Of a DNA stretch of 15,065 nt, positions 1 to 6,862 are shown piece after piece. Under the pieces are notes generated by a model. The model saw only the letters and a program-made list of their open reading frames with translations. It searched no databases and was not told where the DNA came from. Source of the stretch: Bacteroidales bacterium UBA4284 (GTDB lineage Bacteria; Bacteroidota; Bacteroidia; Bacteroidales; UBA932); NCBI GenBank assembly GCA_002395925.1, contig DGVM01000122.1:1-15065 (forward strand), written 5' to 3'. Both the position numbers and the translations under genes were made by a program. Position 1 is the stretch's first letter. Each line of letters begins with the position of its first letter.

Positions 1-1308
1 TACGACATGGAGATGATCAAGGAGCTGGGCCACTGCTCGGGCATAGAGAACTACTCGCGCTATTTCGACGGGCGTGAGGCCGGCCAGAAGCCCTACTGTC
101 TGCTCGACTTCTTTCCGCGCGACTTTCTGCTTGTGGTGGACGAGAGCCATGTGAGCGTGCCGCAGATCAACGCCATGTACGGCGGCGACCGCGCCCGCAA
201 GCAGAATCTGGTGGAATACGGTTTCCGTCTGCCCGCCGCAAGCGACAACCGTCCCCTTAAATTCGATGAATTCGAGGCTTTGACGGGCCAGAGGGTCTAT
301 GTGAGCGCCACTCCCGCCGACTACGAGCTCGAAAAATCCGGCGGACTTGTAGTAGAACAGGTGGTGCGTCCCACCGGACTTCTCGATCCTCCCATAGAGG
401 TCCGTCCCATCGAAGGACAGGTCGATGACCTGGTAGAAGAGATACGCAAGCGCGCGGAAGTGGATGAACGGGTGCTGGTTACGACACTTACCAAACGTAT
501 GGCGGAAGAGCTCGACGAGTACCTGCGCCGCATAGGCGTGCGCGTACGTTACATCCACTCCGACGTGGATACTACCGAACGTGTCGAAATAATCGAGGAC
601 TTCAAGAACGGACTGTTCGACGTGCTTGTGGGTGTGAACCTGCTGCGCGAGGGGCTTGACATCCCCGCAGTCTCGCTGGTAGCCATACTCGATGCCGACA
701 AGGAGGGCTTCCTGCGTACCGGACGCGCCCTCACGCAGACAGCGGGACGCGCCGCCCGCAATGTCAACGGCCTTGTCATCATGTATGCCGACCACATCAC
801 TCCCTCAATGGAGCAGACCATACGCGAAACGGAGCGCAGACGCTCGCGCCAGATAGCCTACAACAAGGAACACGGCATAACCCCCAGGCAGATCGTGACT
901 CATTTCAATACTCTGGCGACGGAACTGAGCGGGGCCAAGCCCGTGACGGGAAAACTGGCCGGCGGCACCACGGGACGCATGTCTGCCGCAAATTCGTACG
1001 ACGCTCCGGTCTATATCCCCAATCCTTCCGATTACGGAAAGGGCACGGTGAGCGTAGGCTTCGGCCACGACGCCCTGCGGGAGAAAGGCGCCGCCTATTC
1101 GTCCGAAGGCTTCGTGCGGGCAGACCTGGCCGCCGTGCTGCAGGATCCTGTCATACGGTCTATGTCCCGCCCCCAGGTGGAGAAGATGATAGAAGAAGAC
1201 CGCGCCCGCATGAAAAAGTCCGCTGCCGAACTTGACTTTACGGCAGCAGCCCGCTTCCGCGACGAAATGTGGGCGCTCCAGCAGTACCTCAAGGTCTGGA
1301 AAGACTGA
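1..1308 (+). CDS. uvrB: UvrB, excinuclease ABC subunit B (5' end outside window)
   Basis: This is the C-terminal 435 residues of the UvrABC nucleotide-excision-repair helicase subunit, which takes over damaged DNA from UvrA and recruits UvrC. The frame is open from base 1, so the start codon lies upstream. Visible helicase motifs are DESH (motif II), YVSATP (motif III), [22 protein letters not shown] and QTAGRAARN (motif VI). The last ~40 residues form a UVR domain ([20 protein letters not shown]), which contacts UvrC. The linker between HGITP and the UVR domain is ~105 residues, clearly longer than in E. coli UvrB as I recall it, and is rich in Gly/Ser/Tyr. The stop is TGA at 1306-1308. I see no obvious intrinsic terminator directly after it. 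Identity is secure; the linker comparison is from memory. Confidence 0.97.
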   Translation, partial: YDMEMIKELGHCSGIENYSRYFDGREAGQKPYCLLDFFPRDFLLVVDESHVSVPQINAMYGGDRARKQNLVEYGFRLPAASDNRPLKFDEFEALTGQRVYVSATPADYELEKSGGLVVEQVVRPTGLLDPPIEVRPIEGQVDDLVEEIRKRAEVDERVLVTTLTKRMAEELDEYLRRIGVRVRYIHSDVDTTERVEIIEDFKNGLFDVLVGVNLLREGLDIPAVSLVAILDADKEGFLRTGRALTQTAGRAARNVNGLVIMYADHITPSMEQTIRETERRRSRQIAYNKEHGITPRQIVTHFNTLATELSGAKPVTGKLAGGTTGRMSAANSYDAPVYIPNPSDYGKGTVSVGFGHDALREKGAAYSSEGFVRADLAAVLQDPVIRSMSRPQVEKMIEEDRARMKKSAAELDFTAAARFRDEMWALQQYLKVWKD

Positions 1309-1411
1309 CGTTGTTTGTGCCGCCACGACTGGTTTTGCGTTGTCTCACATACATTGCTTAGCGTTGCGTACCTGCATTGCTTTGGCGTCGGTGTAGCATC
1401 GGGCTCCCCAT

Positions 1412-1663
1412 CCCTTTCTGGATCAAAATTCCGCCAAAGTGATCCTGGCAGGGGAGTAGCGTGCCCTTGCTGGATCAAAATGCTATCAAAGTGATCCCGG
1501 CAGGGAAGTAGAGTGCCCTTGCTGGATCAAAACCCTGTCAAAGTGATCCTGGCTGGCATGTTGCGACCCTATGCAGGATCACTTTGGCCTCTGACTGATC
1601 CCAGAGCCCCCTTTCTTCAGCCTCGTTGGGATCACTTTGACCTCTGACGAATCCCGACAGGGA
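1412..1663. repeat. Array of five GGATC-bounded palindromic repeats (REP/BIME-like)
   Basis: Three near-identical 52-bp direct repeats start at 1412, 1464 and 1516. Each contains a 26-bp imperfect palindrome (1420-1445, 1472-1497, 1524-1549) that begins GGATCAAAA and ends CAAAGTGATCC. Two further 26-bp copies lie in opposite orientation at 1576-1601 and 1629-1654, each beginning GGATCACTTTG. Their reverse complements end in the same CAAAGTGATCC. Between the first palindromes are small stems (GCAGGG paired with CCCTTGC, one bulge) whose loops contain GTAG. The mixed orientation resembles mosaic REP clusters. No array-associated protein lies adjacent, but a RAYT gene starts ~710 bp downstream. 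Confidence 0.85.
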
Positions 1664-1671
1664 AGGGCATA

Positions 1672-1711
1672 AGGAATATGAGAGATCATAATCCTTTCAG
1701 TGTATATTCCT
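1672..1711. repeat. 8-bp inverted repeat AGGAATAT / ATATTCCT
   Basis: AGGAATAT at 1672-1679 is matched by ATATTCCT at 1704-1711, with a 24-base spacer. GGC and GCC lie just outside the arms. It marks the change from the GC-rich palindrome array to AT-rich DNA. There is no T-run, so it is not a clear terminator. It could be a relic of an element end. Confidence 0.4.
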
Positions 1712-1874
1712 CGCCATTCAAATGGACCTTGTGTGGACCTTAAAAATATGAAACTATATACATGTTGTCTATGAAATCCGCGTAAAAACTGAAACGAAAA
1801 AAAGTCCTAGACTTTATGCAATTTAACTCGTTATTGCCATATTTTGGCTTTTATAGATAATTATTAGCATTTGT

Positions 1875-2144
1875 ATGGATACGAAATCAATCGGACTAAA
1901 GTTAAAAGAACTAAACATCTCCCCGTCTTTATTATGTTGGGGCGACGATGTTGTATGTTGCACCGAGATTTGGTATGATGAGAACACCAATAGAATGTGT
2001 TCTGATTGCGGAGTCTCTGTTCATGTTGACGAACCTTTGAACATTGCCAAACTTATGATTGACATTGAGGTCGCTGTCCATGTTTATCTTAATCTGAGTA
2101 GAGTGACTGAGGGTCCGTTACGTGTACTCTTGGGCACAGTTTAG
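1875..2144 (+). CDS. Small hypothetical protein, 89 aa (doubtful)
   Basis: This open frame starts with ATG in AT-rich DNA and stops with TAG 10 bases before a long hairpin (2155-2189) that could act as its terminator. I do not recognise the product. The peptide is acidic, has five Cys including a CC pair and a CSDC motif, and shows no signal peptide or membrane segment. A loose Bacteroidota-like promoter match (TTTTGG near 1843, TAGCATTTG at 1865-1873) would put transcription start almost at the ATG, but the -7 box has one base too many. Codon use and composition differ from the neighbours. It may be a real accessory gene, a remnant, or a chance ORF. Confidence 0.35.
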   Translation: MDTKSIGLKLKELNISPSLLCWGDDVVCCTEIWYDENTNRMCSDCGVSVHVDEPLNIAKLMIDIEVAVHVYLNLSRVTEGPLRVLLGTV

Positions 2145-2154
2145 GGGCGTTATT

Positions 2155-2189
2155 GTGGCTGAAGGTCCAAGCGGCGGACCTTCAGCCAC
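2155..2189. repeat. Perfect 14-bp hairpin, left flank of RAYT unit
   Basis: GTGGCTGAAGGTCC (2155-2168), a 7-base loop (AAGCGGC), then the exact complement GGACCTTCAGCCAC (2176-2189). No T-run follows, so it is not a textbook terminator. It closely matches the hairpin at the 3' end of the RAYT gene (3226-3260): 12 of 14 bases in each arm, same loop length. One of the differences is a paired change (G-C to C-G). Confidence 0.85.
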
Positions 2190-2372
2190 GCTCACTTCAT
2201 AATACTCTGCAAAATAGCTTTGAATTAAGCGGAGTTGTTAGTAACTTGCCGGAAACATCGGGCTGCTGTGAAGAGGGCAGACGCTCCGGCCTGCTTCATC
2301 CGTGATTGCGGGCAACCAACGCTACTGCGGGAAGCCTGTTCTCCCTCAGCAGCTCCTAAACACCGATGAACT
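2190..2372 (+). other. Structured leader upstream of RAYT (possible RNA element)
   Basis: These 183 bases before the RAYT start code for nothing obvious but have strong pairing potential. GCTGCT (2262-2267) with GAGGG (2273-2277) can pair with CCCTC (2343-2347) and AGCAGC (2348-2353), closing a ~90-base domain. Inside it, GCAG (2277-2280) can pair with CTGC (2291-2294), and the stretch 2306-2332 contains GCGGGCAACC and CTACTGCGGGAAG. The closing stem ends 19 bases before the ATG. It could be a cis-regulatory RNA, a transposase recognition structure or a separate small RNA. I do not recognise a known family. Confidence 0.4.
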
Positions 2373-3233
2373 ATGAAATTCTATCTGTTAAGTACCAGTC
2401 CTTTAAAGGACCGGCTTTGGTTCCGTGACGATGCGGATTTCCAGGCCGCCATGAATTACGTCGCGGTTTCCGTCGCGGTTGTGCAGGGAGTCAATGTACT
2501 GGCGTTTATTCTGATGTCCAACCATGTGCATTTTGTTCTGGAGTGTACCTGGGAAAAGGCGCTCGAATTCATCACTCACTTCAAACGCCTGTATGGTGCC
2601 TATTTTGAGAGAAGGCATGGCGTACATGATTTACTCCGCAGGAATTCCGTGGACATAAGGGAAGTCCGGATTCAAGATGAATCCTTGCTTCGGGCGATTG
2701 CATACGTCATGGACAATCCCGTCGCGGCCAACATCTGCTTTCATCCTTCAAATTATCCCTGGGGTTGTGGAAATGTGTTATTTAATCCAGGCAAAGAACG
2801 GGGAACTGCGCTCGGGCAGTATTCCCAGAATAAGCGCAGGGTTCTGCTGAAGAGTAAGTCGCCCGTGAATCTGAACTGGGAGATAGGACGTGACGGGTAT
2901 GTACTTCCACATTCGTACATGCCGGTATCCTTTGTGGAATCGCTTTTCTGCAGTCCCAGACGCCTGACATATTTCATCACGACTTCTTCCAAGGCGAAGG
3001 CCAGGCTTGAAAAAGGTGCGGCACCTGCATTCCAGGATCAGCTGATCCTTGCTGCTGTCAAAAGCCTTTGCCAGTCTCTGTTCAGATGCAACGGCGTTTC
3101 GGAACTTCCGGAAACCGATTTGAGTTACCTGCTCAAAGACCTTCGCAGGCGGTTCAATTCTGACGTAAAACAGCTTGCCAGGGTTCTCGGGATGCCGTAC
3201 GAGTCTGTTGCAAACCTTATTGATCGTGCCTGA
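2373..3233 (+). CDS. REP-associated tyrosine transposase (RAYT, Y1/HUH family)
   Basis: This 286-residue protein belongs to the IS200-like Y1 transposases of the REP-associated type, which cut and join single-stranded DNA at hairpins. The HUH motif is H51-V-H53 in LMSNHVHFVLE, and the probable catalytic tyrosine is Y111 in AIAYVMDNPVAAN, matching the family pattern YxxxNPVxA. YPWG follows at 128-131, as is usual. The region after ~150 is an added C-terminal part ending in a helix-turn-helix-like segment (LARVLGMPYESVANLIDRA), which resembles DnaA-type DNA-binding tails of some RAYTs. ATG 2373 is the natural start, directly after the structured leader. The TGA stop lies inside the right-flank hairpin. 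Its GC-moderate composition and lone position suggest transfer. There are no IS200-style partner genes (no TnpB), which fits a RAYT rather than an autonomous IS. Confidence 0.88.
   Translation: MKFYLLSTSPLKDRLWFRDDADFQAAMNYVAVSVAVVQGVNVLAFILMSNHVHFVLECTWEKALEFITHFKRLYGAYFERRHGVHDLLRRNSVDIREVRIQDESLLRAIAYVMDNPVAANICFHPSNYPWGCGNVLFNPGKERGTALGQYSQNKRRVLLKSKSPVNLNWEIGRDGYVLPHSYMPVSFVESLFCSPRRLTYFITTSSKAKARLEKGAAPAFQDQLILAAVKSLCQSLFRCNGVSELPETDLSYLLKDLRRRFNSDVKQLARVLGMPYESVANLIDRA
3034..3049. repeat. 16-bp perfect palindrome inside RAYT gene
   Basis: AGGATCAGCTGATCCT is a perfect palindrome within the RAYT coding sequence. Its ends (GGATCA and TGATCC) are the same hexamers that bound most copies of the upstream array at 1412-1663, with only two bases between them. 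It may be chance, since GATC is short. Confidence 0.6.
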
Positions 3234-3268
3234 AAGTCCGGAGATTGGACCCTCAGGCACGATAATAA
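3217..3268. repeat. Long hairpin overlapping RAYT stop, right flank of unit
   Basis: The stem reads TTATT (3217-3221), bulged G, ATCGTGCCTGA (3223-3233), AA/CC mismatch, GTCC (3236-3239), a 7-base loop, GGAC (3247-3250), TCAGGCACGAT (3253-3263), AATAA (3264-3268). That is about 20 paired bases. The RAYT TGA stop is within the left arm. The core 3226-3260 is homologous to the hairpin at 2155-2189. It could also end transcription between the converging RAYT and purine nucleoside phosphorylase genes. Confidence 0.85.
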
Positions 3269-3337
3269 CCTTATTCTTTGTCTAATGGTACGTGGATTGG
3301 ACCGTTGGTCACGCCGATAGAATAACTTGAAGGATCC

Positions 3338-3359
3338 CGGAGGAAAGAATCGCCCTCCG
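3338..3359 (-). terminator. Possible terminator of purine nucleoside phosphorylase unit
   Basis: CGGAGG (3338-3343) and CCTCCG (3354-3359) form a 6-bp stem with a 10-base loop, starting 10 bases past the minus-strand stop at 3370. There is no U-tract, so termination is only a guess. Confidence 0.35.
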
Positions 3360-3369
3360 CTCAGGTTGC

Positions 3370-4197
3370 CTACAGCGCCTCGATCATCCGCCGGAACAGC
3401 TCGGACATCTGGTCGGCGGCGATGTCGGCCTGCTTGACTACGTCGTCGCCGTCGTTGAGATTGCGTTCTACGTTGAAGATGTTGGAGAAGTTGGTCACTA
3501 CCGACATGCCGAAGACGCGGATGCCGCAGTGGCGGGCCACTATTACTTCGGGAACCGTTGACATGCCGACCAGGTCGGCTCCGACTTCGTGGAAGAAACG
3601 AACTTCGGCAGGGGTCTCGTAGGTGGGGCCGGTGACTCCGAAGTACACGCCTTTTCTCAGGTTGACTCCCATCTCAATTCCCATTTTCTCGGCAAGCTCC
3701 TGGAGCTCAAGGTCGTAGGCGCAGGTCATGTCGGGGAAGCGGGGGCCGAAATCGTCGAGGTTGGGACCGATGAGCGGGTTTGGCATCATGTTGATGTGGT
3801 CCTTTATTATGACCAGGTTGCCTACCTTGTAGTCGGGATTGGTGCCGCCGGCCGCGTTGGACACGAAAAGGTACTCGATGCCGAGCAGTTTCATGACGCG
3901 TACTCCAATGGTGACGGTCTCCATGGGATAGCCCTCATAGTAGTGGAAACGCCCTTGCATCGCCACAACCTGCTTGCCTCCAAGGGTGCCGCAGATGATG
4001 TTGCCCTTATGGCCTACTGCGGTGGAGATGGGGAAGCCGGGGATGTCTTTGTAGGGTATGACGAGGGGATTCTCGATCTGCTCGCCGAGCTTCCCGAGTC
4101 CGCTGCCCAGGATGATGCCTATTTTGGGACGGGCGCCGCCGGAGCGTTCGCGTATGTGGGCGGCAGCAGCCTTGATGTTGTCGAGGTTGTTTGCCAT
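3370..4197 (-). CDS. punA: Purine nucleoside phosphorylase (trimeric, inosine/guanosine type)
   Basis: The 275-residue enzyme cleaves purine (deoxy)nucleosides with phosphate to the free base and (deoxy)ribose-1-phosphate, in cytosolic purine salvage. It matches the trimeric family end to end. GSGLGKL carries the phosphate-binding S32, H63 lies in AVGHKG, and GRFHYYEGY gives R83 and H85. Further on are SNAAGG (114-118), GPTYETPAE with the base-binding Glu, MSTVPE, and VTNFSN with the purine-contacting Asn. These positions fall almost exactly at the human enzyme's numbering. ATG 4197 is preceded by AGGAAG. It begins 6 bp after the stop of the PUR-domain gene, so the two are probably co-transcribed. 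A synonym symbol (deoD-type, pupG) is possible, but the sequence is not of the hexameric class. Confidence 0.95.
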   Translation of the reverse strand: MANNLDNIKAAAAHIRERSGGARPKIGIILGSGLGKLGEQIENPLVIPYKDIPGFPISTAVGHKGNIICGTLGGKQVVAMQGRFHYYEGYPMETVTIGVRVMKLLGIEYLFVSNAAGGTNPDYKVGNLVIIKDHINMMPNPLIGPNLDDFGPRFPDMTCAYDLELQELAEKMGIEMGVNLRKGVYFGVTGPTYETPAEVRFFHEVGADLVGMSTVPEVIVARHCGIRVFGMSVVTNFSNIFNVERNLNDGDDVVKQADIAADQMSELFRRMIEAL

Positions 4198-4203
4198 GGC
4201 TTC

Positions 4204-4554
4204 CTATAGGTCTTCGAATTCTATTGCACTGTGCTCACCGGGTTCCCTCTGGGGAATCGTGCCTCCGAAGCAGTTGTTGGTTATGTAATCGATGACCTCG
4301 TCGAGCCCTTCGCGGAATTTGTCGAAGTCTTCTTTATAGAGGAAAATCTTATGCTTGTCGTAGGTGAAAGTTCCGTCGGGGTTGTTGCGGCGTTTGCTTT
4401 CTGTTATTGTGAGGAAGAAGTCCTTGCCTCCTTTTGTGGATTTAACATCAAAGAAGTAGGTACGCTTGCCTGCACGGACGGGTTTGGAAAAAACGTCCTC
4501 CGAATTGCGGTCCCCGTATGCGGGGGAGTCGTAATCATCTCTGTACATACACAA
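4204..4554 (-). CDS. PUR-domain DNA/RNA-binding protein (DUF3276)
   Basis: This small 116-residue protein is of the PUR (Pur-alpha-like) family common in Bacteroidota. The single PUR repeat spans roughly residues 20-95, with GKRTYFFDVKSTKGGKDFFLTITESKRR forming the first beta strands (27-56) and KIFLYKEDFDKFREGLDEVIDYI the strand-helix end (69-91). Related proteins bind single-stranded nucleic acid; the target here is unknown. ATG 4554 is used, but ATG 4548 (MYRDDYD) would also serve. A minus-strand -7 box lies at 4577-4584. It precedes the purine nucleoside phosphorylase gene by 6 bp and is divergent from nusB. Confidence 0.85.
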   Translation of the reverse strand: MCMYRDDYDSPAYGDRNSEDVFSKPVRAGKRTYFFDVKSTKGGKDFFLTITESKRRNNPDGTFTYDKHKIFLYKEDFDKFREGLDEVIDYITNNCFGGTIPQREPGEHSAIEFEDL

Positions 4555-4576
4555 TAAAAAATAATGTTAATTTCTA

Positions 4577-4584
4577 CAAAAATA
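4577..4584 (-). promoter_or_regulatory. Bacteroidota -7 box for PUR/phosphorylase unit
   Basis: The minus strand reads TATTTTTG, fitting TAnnTTTG. Predicted start near 4573 gives a ~20-base leader before ATG 4554. I see no clear -33 TTTG at the right spacing. Confidence 0.55.
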
Positions 4585-4607
4585 GGATTTATTTTCAGAT
4601 TCCGTGT

Positions 4608-4615
4608 TATCTTTG
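4608..4615 (+). promoter_or_regulatory. Bacteroidota -7 box for nusB operon
   Basis: TATCTTTG followed by C is an excellent match to TAnnTTTG. Predicted start near 4620 gives a leader of about 18 bases before ATG 4638. The -33 TTTG is not evident. The box decides that nusB starts at 4638 rather than at the in-frame upstream ATG 4518, which lies above the promoter. Confidence 0.7.
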
Positions 4616-4637
4616 CAGCAAAATTTGTTTGAAATCT

Positions 4638-5555
4638 ATGCTGAACAGAAGAATCCTCAGGATAAAGGCCTTCAAGGCAGTATATTCCAGAGTAGAGAAT
4701 CCTGCGATGACGCTCCCCGAGGCGACAGCCGAGCTGGAGCGCTCCTGTGAAGCCACGAGGGACCTGTACCTCCGCATGCTCGCCATAGTCGGCCCCCTTA
4801 CCAGGGAGGCCCGCGCACGCATCGACGCGGCCATGCATAAGTTCAACCCCAGCGAGGAAGAACTGCACCCCAATCTCAAGTTTGCCAACAATGCGATGGC
4901 AGCCGCCCTCGAAGAGGACCCCGACTTCTCCAAAATCATAAAAAAGAAAAAGATAAGCTGGGACAACGACGACGTCTTCCTGCGCAACCTTTACGAATCC
5001 ATCCGTTCCAAGGATTATTTCGCCAGGTACATGGAGACTCCCGGAACCTCCATCTCTGAAGACGCTGCGCTGTGGTGCCGCATTTTCGAGGAGGAATTCT
5101 CGGGCGTGGACGCCCTTGCCGACATCCTCGAAGACCTTTCCATCTACTGGAACGACGAGCTGGAATATGCCCTGAGCTGGTGCTGCCGTTCTGTGGAGCT
5201 GATTGGCAAAGGACGCCCCTGGACGCTTCCCGAGCTGTTCATGAGCGATATGCCCGGCGCTCCCGGGCGCGAGAGCGACAGAGCCTTCGTGAAGAACCTC
5301 GTGGGCACGGCGCTCCGCAACTATGACGACTACTACCGCAGAATCTCCGAGGTTACTCCCAAGTGGGATACAGGCCGCATATGCGCCACCGACCTTGCCC
5401 TCATAATCTGCGGCCTTGCCGAGGCCGACGCTTTCCCCGGCATCGACTACCGCACGACCATCAACGAATTCGTTGAGATTTCCAAATATTACAGCACCCC
5501 GGAAAGCCGGGCTTTCGTCAATGGCGTTCTCGATAAACTAATCAATAAAAAATAG
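4638..5555 (+). CDS. nusB: NusB family transcription antitermination factor (long form)
   Basis: The 305-residue protein carries the NusB RNA-binding fold in its C-terminal part (~residues 180-303), ending in TTINEFVEISKYYSTPESRAFVNGVLDKL by pattern, as in canonical NusB (INEAVELAK...FVNGVLD). NusB with NusE binds boxA RNA and promotes antitermination of rRNA operons. Canonical NusB is ~140 residues; this longer form with an extra helical N-terminal region (MLNRRILRIKAFKAVYS onward) is usual in Bacteroidota. I place the start at ATG 4638, just after the -7 box at 4608. An in-frame ATG at 4518 would add 40 Cys/Asn-rich residues and precede the promoter. It is the first gene of a six-gene operon, with yajC 2 bp downstream. 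Confidence 0.88.
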   Translation: MLNRRILRIKAFKAVYSRVENPAMTLPEATAELERSCEATRDLYLRMLAIVGPLTREARARIDAAMHKFNPSEEELHPNLKFANNAMAAALEEDPDFSKIIKKKKISWDNDDVFLRNLYESIRSKDYFARYMETPGTSISEDAALWCRIFEEEFSGVDALADILEDLSIYWNDELEYALSWCCRSVELIGKGRPWTLPELFMSDMPGAPGRESDRAFVKNLVGTALRNYDDYYRRISEVTPKWDTGRICATDLALIICGLAEADAFPGIDYRTTINEFVEISKYYSTPESRAFVNGVLDKLINKK

Positions 5556-5557
5556 TT

Positions 5558-5923
5558 ATGACTTTTCTGACACTTCTCCAGGCGGCTGCTCCCGCCGCAG
5601 GTAAGGCCGGCCAGCAGGGCGGCGGACTCAGCATGTGGATCATGCTCATTCTCATTTTCGTAGTGATGTGGCTCTTCATGATCCGTCCTCAGCGCCAGCA
5701 GCAGAAAAAAATGGAAGAATTCCGCAAGTCCCTCAAGAAAGGCGACAAGGTCGTCACCGCAGGCGGCATATATGGCACCATAGCCGAGGTCTCCGAGTCC
5801 GAAAGGACCGTGCTCCTCAAGGTTGACGGTGATGTGAAACTGCGTGTCGACAAGGCTTCCCTCCAGAAAGATTTCAGCGAAACCGAGGCTCCCCAGCCCC
5901 AGCAGCCCGCCGAAAAGAAATAA
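5558..5923 (+). CDS. yajC: YajC, Sec translocon accessory subunit
   Basis: This 121-residue membrane protein is an accessory of the SecDF-YajC complex in protein export. It has a short Ala/Gly-rich N-terminus, one transmembrane segment at about 26-43 (MWIMLILIFVVMWLFMI), the family signature RPQRQQQKKMEEFRKSL right after it, and then the small beta domain KGDKVVTAGGIYGTI. The C-terminal tail is Glu/Pro/Gln-rich and ends in KK. Length fits the family. The ATG is 2 bp after the nusB stop and the next gene follows after 6 bp, so it is within the operon. Confidence 0.95.
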   Translation: MTFLTLLQAAAPAAGKAGQQGGGLSMWIMLILIFVVMWLFMIRPQRQQQKKMEEFRKSLKKGDKVVTAGGIYGTIAEVSESERTVLLKVDGDVKLRVDKASLQKDFSETEAPQPQQPAEKK

Positions 5924-5929
5924 CAAACC

Positions 5930-6862
5930 TTGAAGCGCTGGACTCAGTTCCTTCTCTGCCTGCTGCTCTCTGCCAGCGTGTGGCTGATCCATAACCTCTC
6001 CCAAAGATATTCGGGAGCGGTTACTGTTTCAGTGCTTGCAAAGAGCTCTCTCAAGGGAAGGGCTGTGAATGCGTCAGAAGCGGTTACGATAAATGCGCGC
6101 TGCAACGCCACCGGTTTCCGCTTGCTCGGCATCCGTCATTCCAACCGGGATGTGCCCGTAACCATAAATCCCGAGGACTTCTCGTACGACCCTTCGGACG
6201 ACAAGTTTACGGTCACGGCCGCCAATCTTGCCAAGTACGCGTCCAATATTTTTGGCGAAGGCGTTTCGCTCGAGACATTCCTCAACCAGAGCTACAGCTT
6301 CTCATTCCCAAAGGAAAACTTCCGCACCGTTCCGGTGAAGCCCGTCGTAAACGCAAGCTTCAAGCCGCAGTACATGCCCACCGGTCCCATGCGTATCCAG
6401 CCCGACTCCGTTGTCGTATATGGCACCCAAGACCAGCTGGAGAGCATCGATGACGTAGTCACCCGGCCCATCACCATCAACGACGCCGGCAAGAACGTGA
6501 GCGGAGTGAGCCGTATCGTGCCCGTGAGCGGAGTGCGTATCTCCGATACCGAGGTCACCTGGTCGCTGGATGTTGTGCGCTATGTCGAACAGCGCAGCGA
6601 GGTCCATATCGCGGTCCGCGGCGCTCCGGCGGGAGTAAAGCTTTCCGTTTTCCCGTCAAAGGCCGAGGCGGTCTTCTTCAGCCGTTTCCCGGCCAAGGGC
6701 AATCCGGCCGACGTGTGCGAGTTCTATGTCGATTATGCCGAGTTCTCGAATTCCGTCTCCGGGACTTGCGTGGTGCATTGTGCCAATCTCCCTCAGGGGG
6801 TGATCGACTGGAGTCTCGACCCTGCCATTGTCGATTGTCTTGAAATGGAGGACGCCGAATGA
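5930..6862 (+). CDS. YbbR-like domain membrane-anchored protein
   Basis: The 310-residue protein has an N-terminal signal-anchor (residues 7-21, FLLCLLLSASVWLIH) followed by extracytoplasmic beta-rich repeats of the YbbR type. The clearest is around 110-170 (FRTVPVKPVVNASFKPQYMP, then DSVVVYGTQDQLESIDDVVTRPI). YbbR repeats in Firmicutes CdaR regulate the diadenylate cyclase CdaA, but in Bacteroidota the partner is not established and no cdaA is in the window. Start: TTG 5930 is the only usable start codon, because yajC's TAA is in the same frame 9 bases upstream and no in-frame ATG follows for more than 100 codons. Its TGA overlaps coaE's ATG (ATGA), indicating translational coupling. Confidence 0.82.
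   Translation: MKRWTQFLLCLLLSASVWLIHNLSQRYSGAVTVSVLAKSSLKGRAVNASEAVTINARCNATGFRLLGIRHSNRDVPVTINPEDFSYDPSDDKFTVTAANLAKYASNIFGEGVSLETFLNQSYSFSFPKENFRTVPVKPVVNASFKPQYMPTGPMRIQPDSVVVYGTQDQLESIDDVVTRPITINDAGKNVSGVSRIVPVSGVRISDTEVTWSLDVVRYVEQRSEVHIAVRGAPAGVKLSVFPSKAEAVFFSRFPAKGNPADVCEFYVDYAEFSNSVSGTCVVHCANLPQGVIDWSLDPAIVDCLEMEDAE

Larger units (their letters stand above)
1309..1874. other. Non-coding accessory interval after uvrB
   Basis: No convincing gene is seen here on either strand. The first ~100 bases contain a 23-bp imperfect direct repeat: CATTGCTTAGCGT at 1352 and CATTGCTTTGGCGT at 1375. Next comes the palindrome array (1412-1663), then an 8-bp inverted repeat (1672-1711). From about 1675 the sequence turns strongly AT-rich, unlike the GC-rich housekeeping genes on both sides, which suggests acquired or decaying DNA. 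A short direct repeat GGACCTT occurs twice near 1724-1740. Confidence 0.7.

Noticed and set aside
1412..1663. CRISPR array
   Set aside because: The repeats are spaced 52-53 bp with the conserved part spread over most of the unit. Gaps are not unique spacers, two copies are inverted, and no cas genes are near.
2250..2360. Cobalamin riboswitch (CTACTGCGGGAAG resembles part of the B12 core)
   Set aside because: The other conserved B12-riboswitch elements and their order are missing, and the downstream gene is a transposase.
2373..3233. Complete IS200/IS605 element with tnpB or an IscB/omega-RNA partner
   Set aside because: No TnpB or IscB coding sequence is present on either strand nearby. The YxxxNPVxA form and extra C-terminal domain fit a RAYT instead.
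3589..4209. 206-codon plus-strand frame opposite purine nucleoside phosphorylase
   Set aside because: The minus strand encodes an enzyme matching its family from end to end; the antisense frame is a by-product of GC-rich codons.
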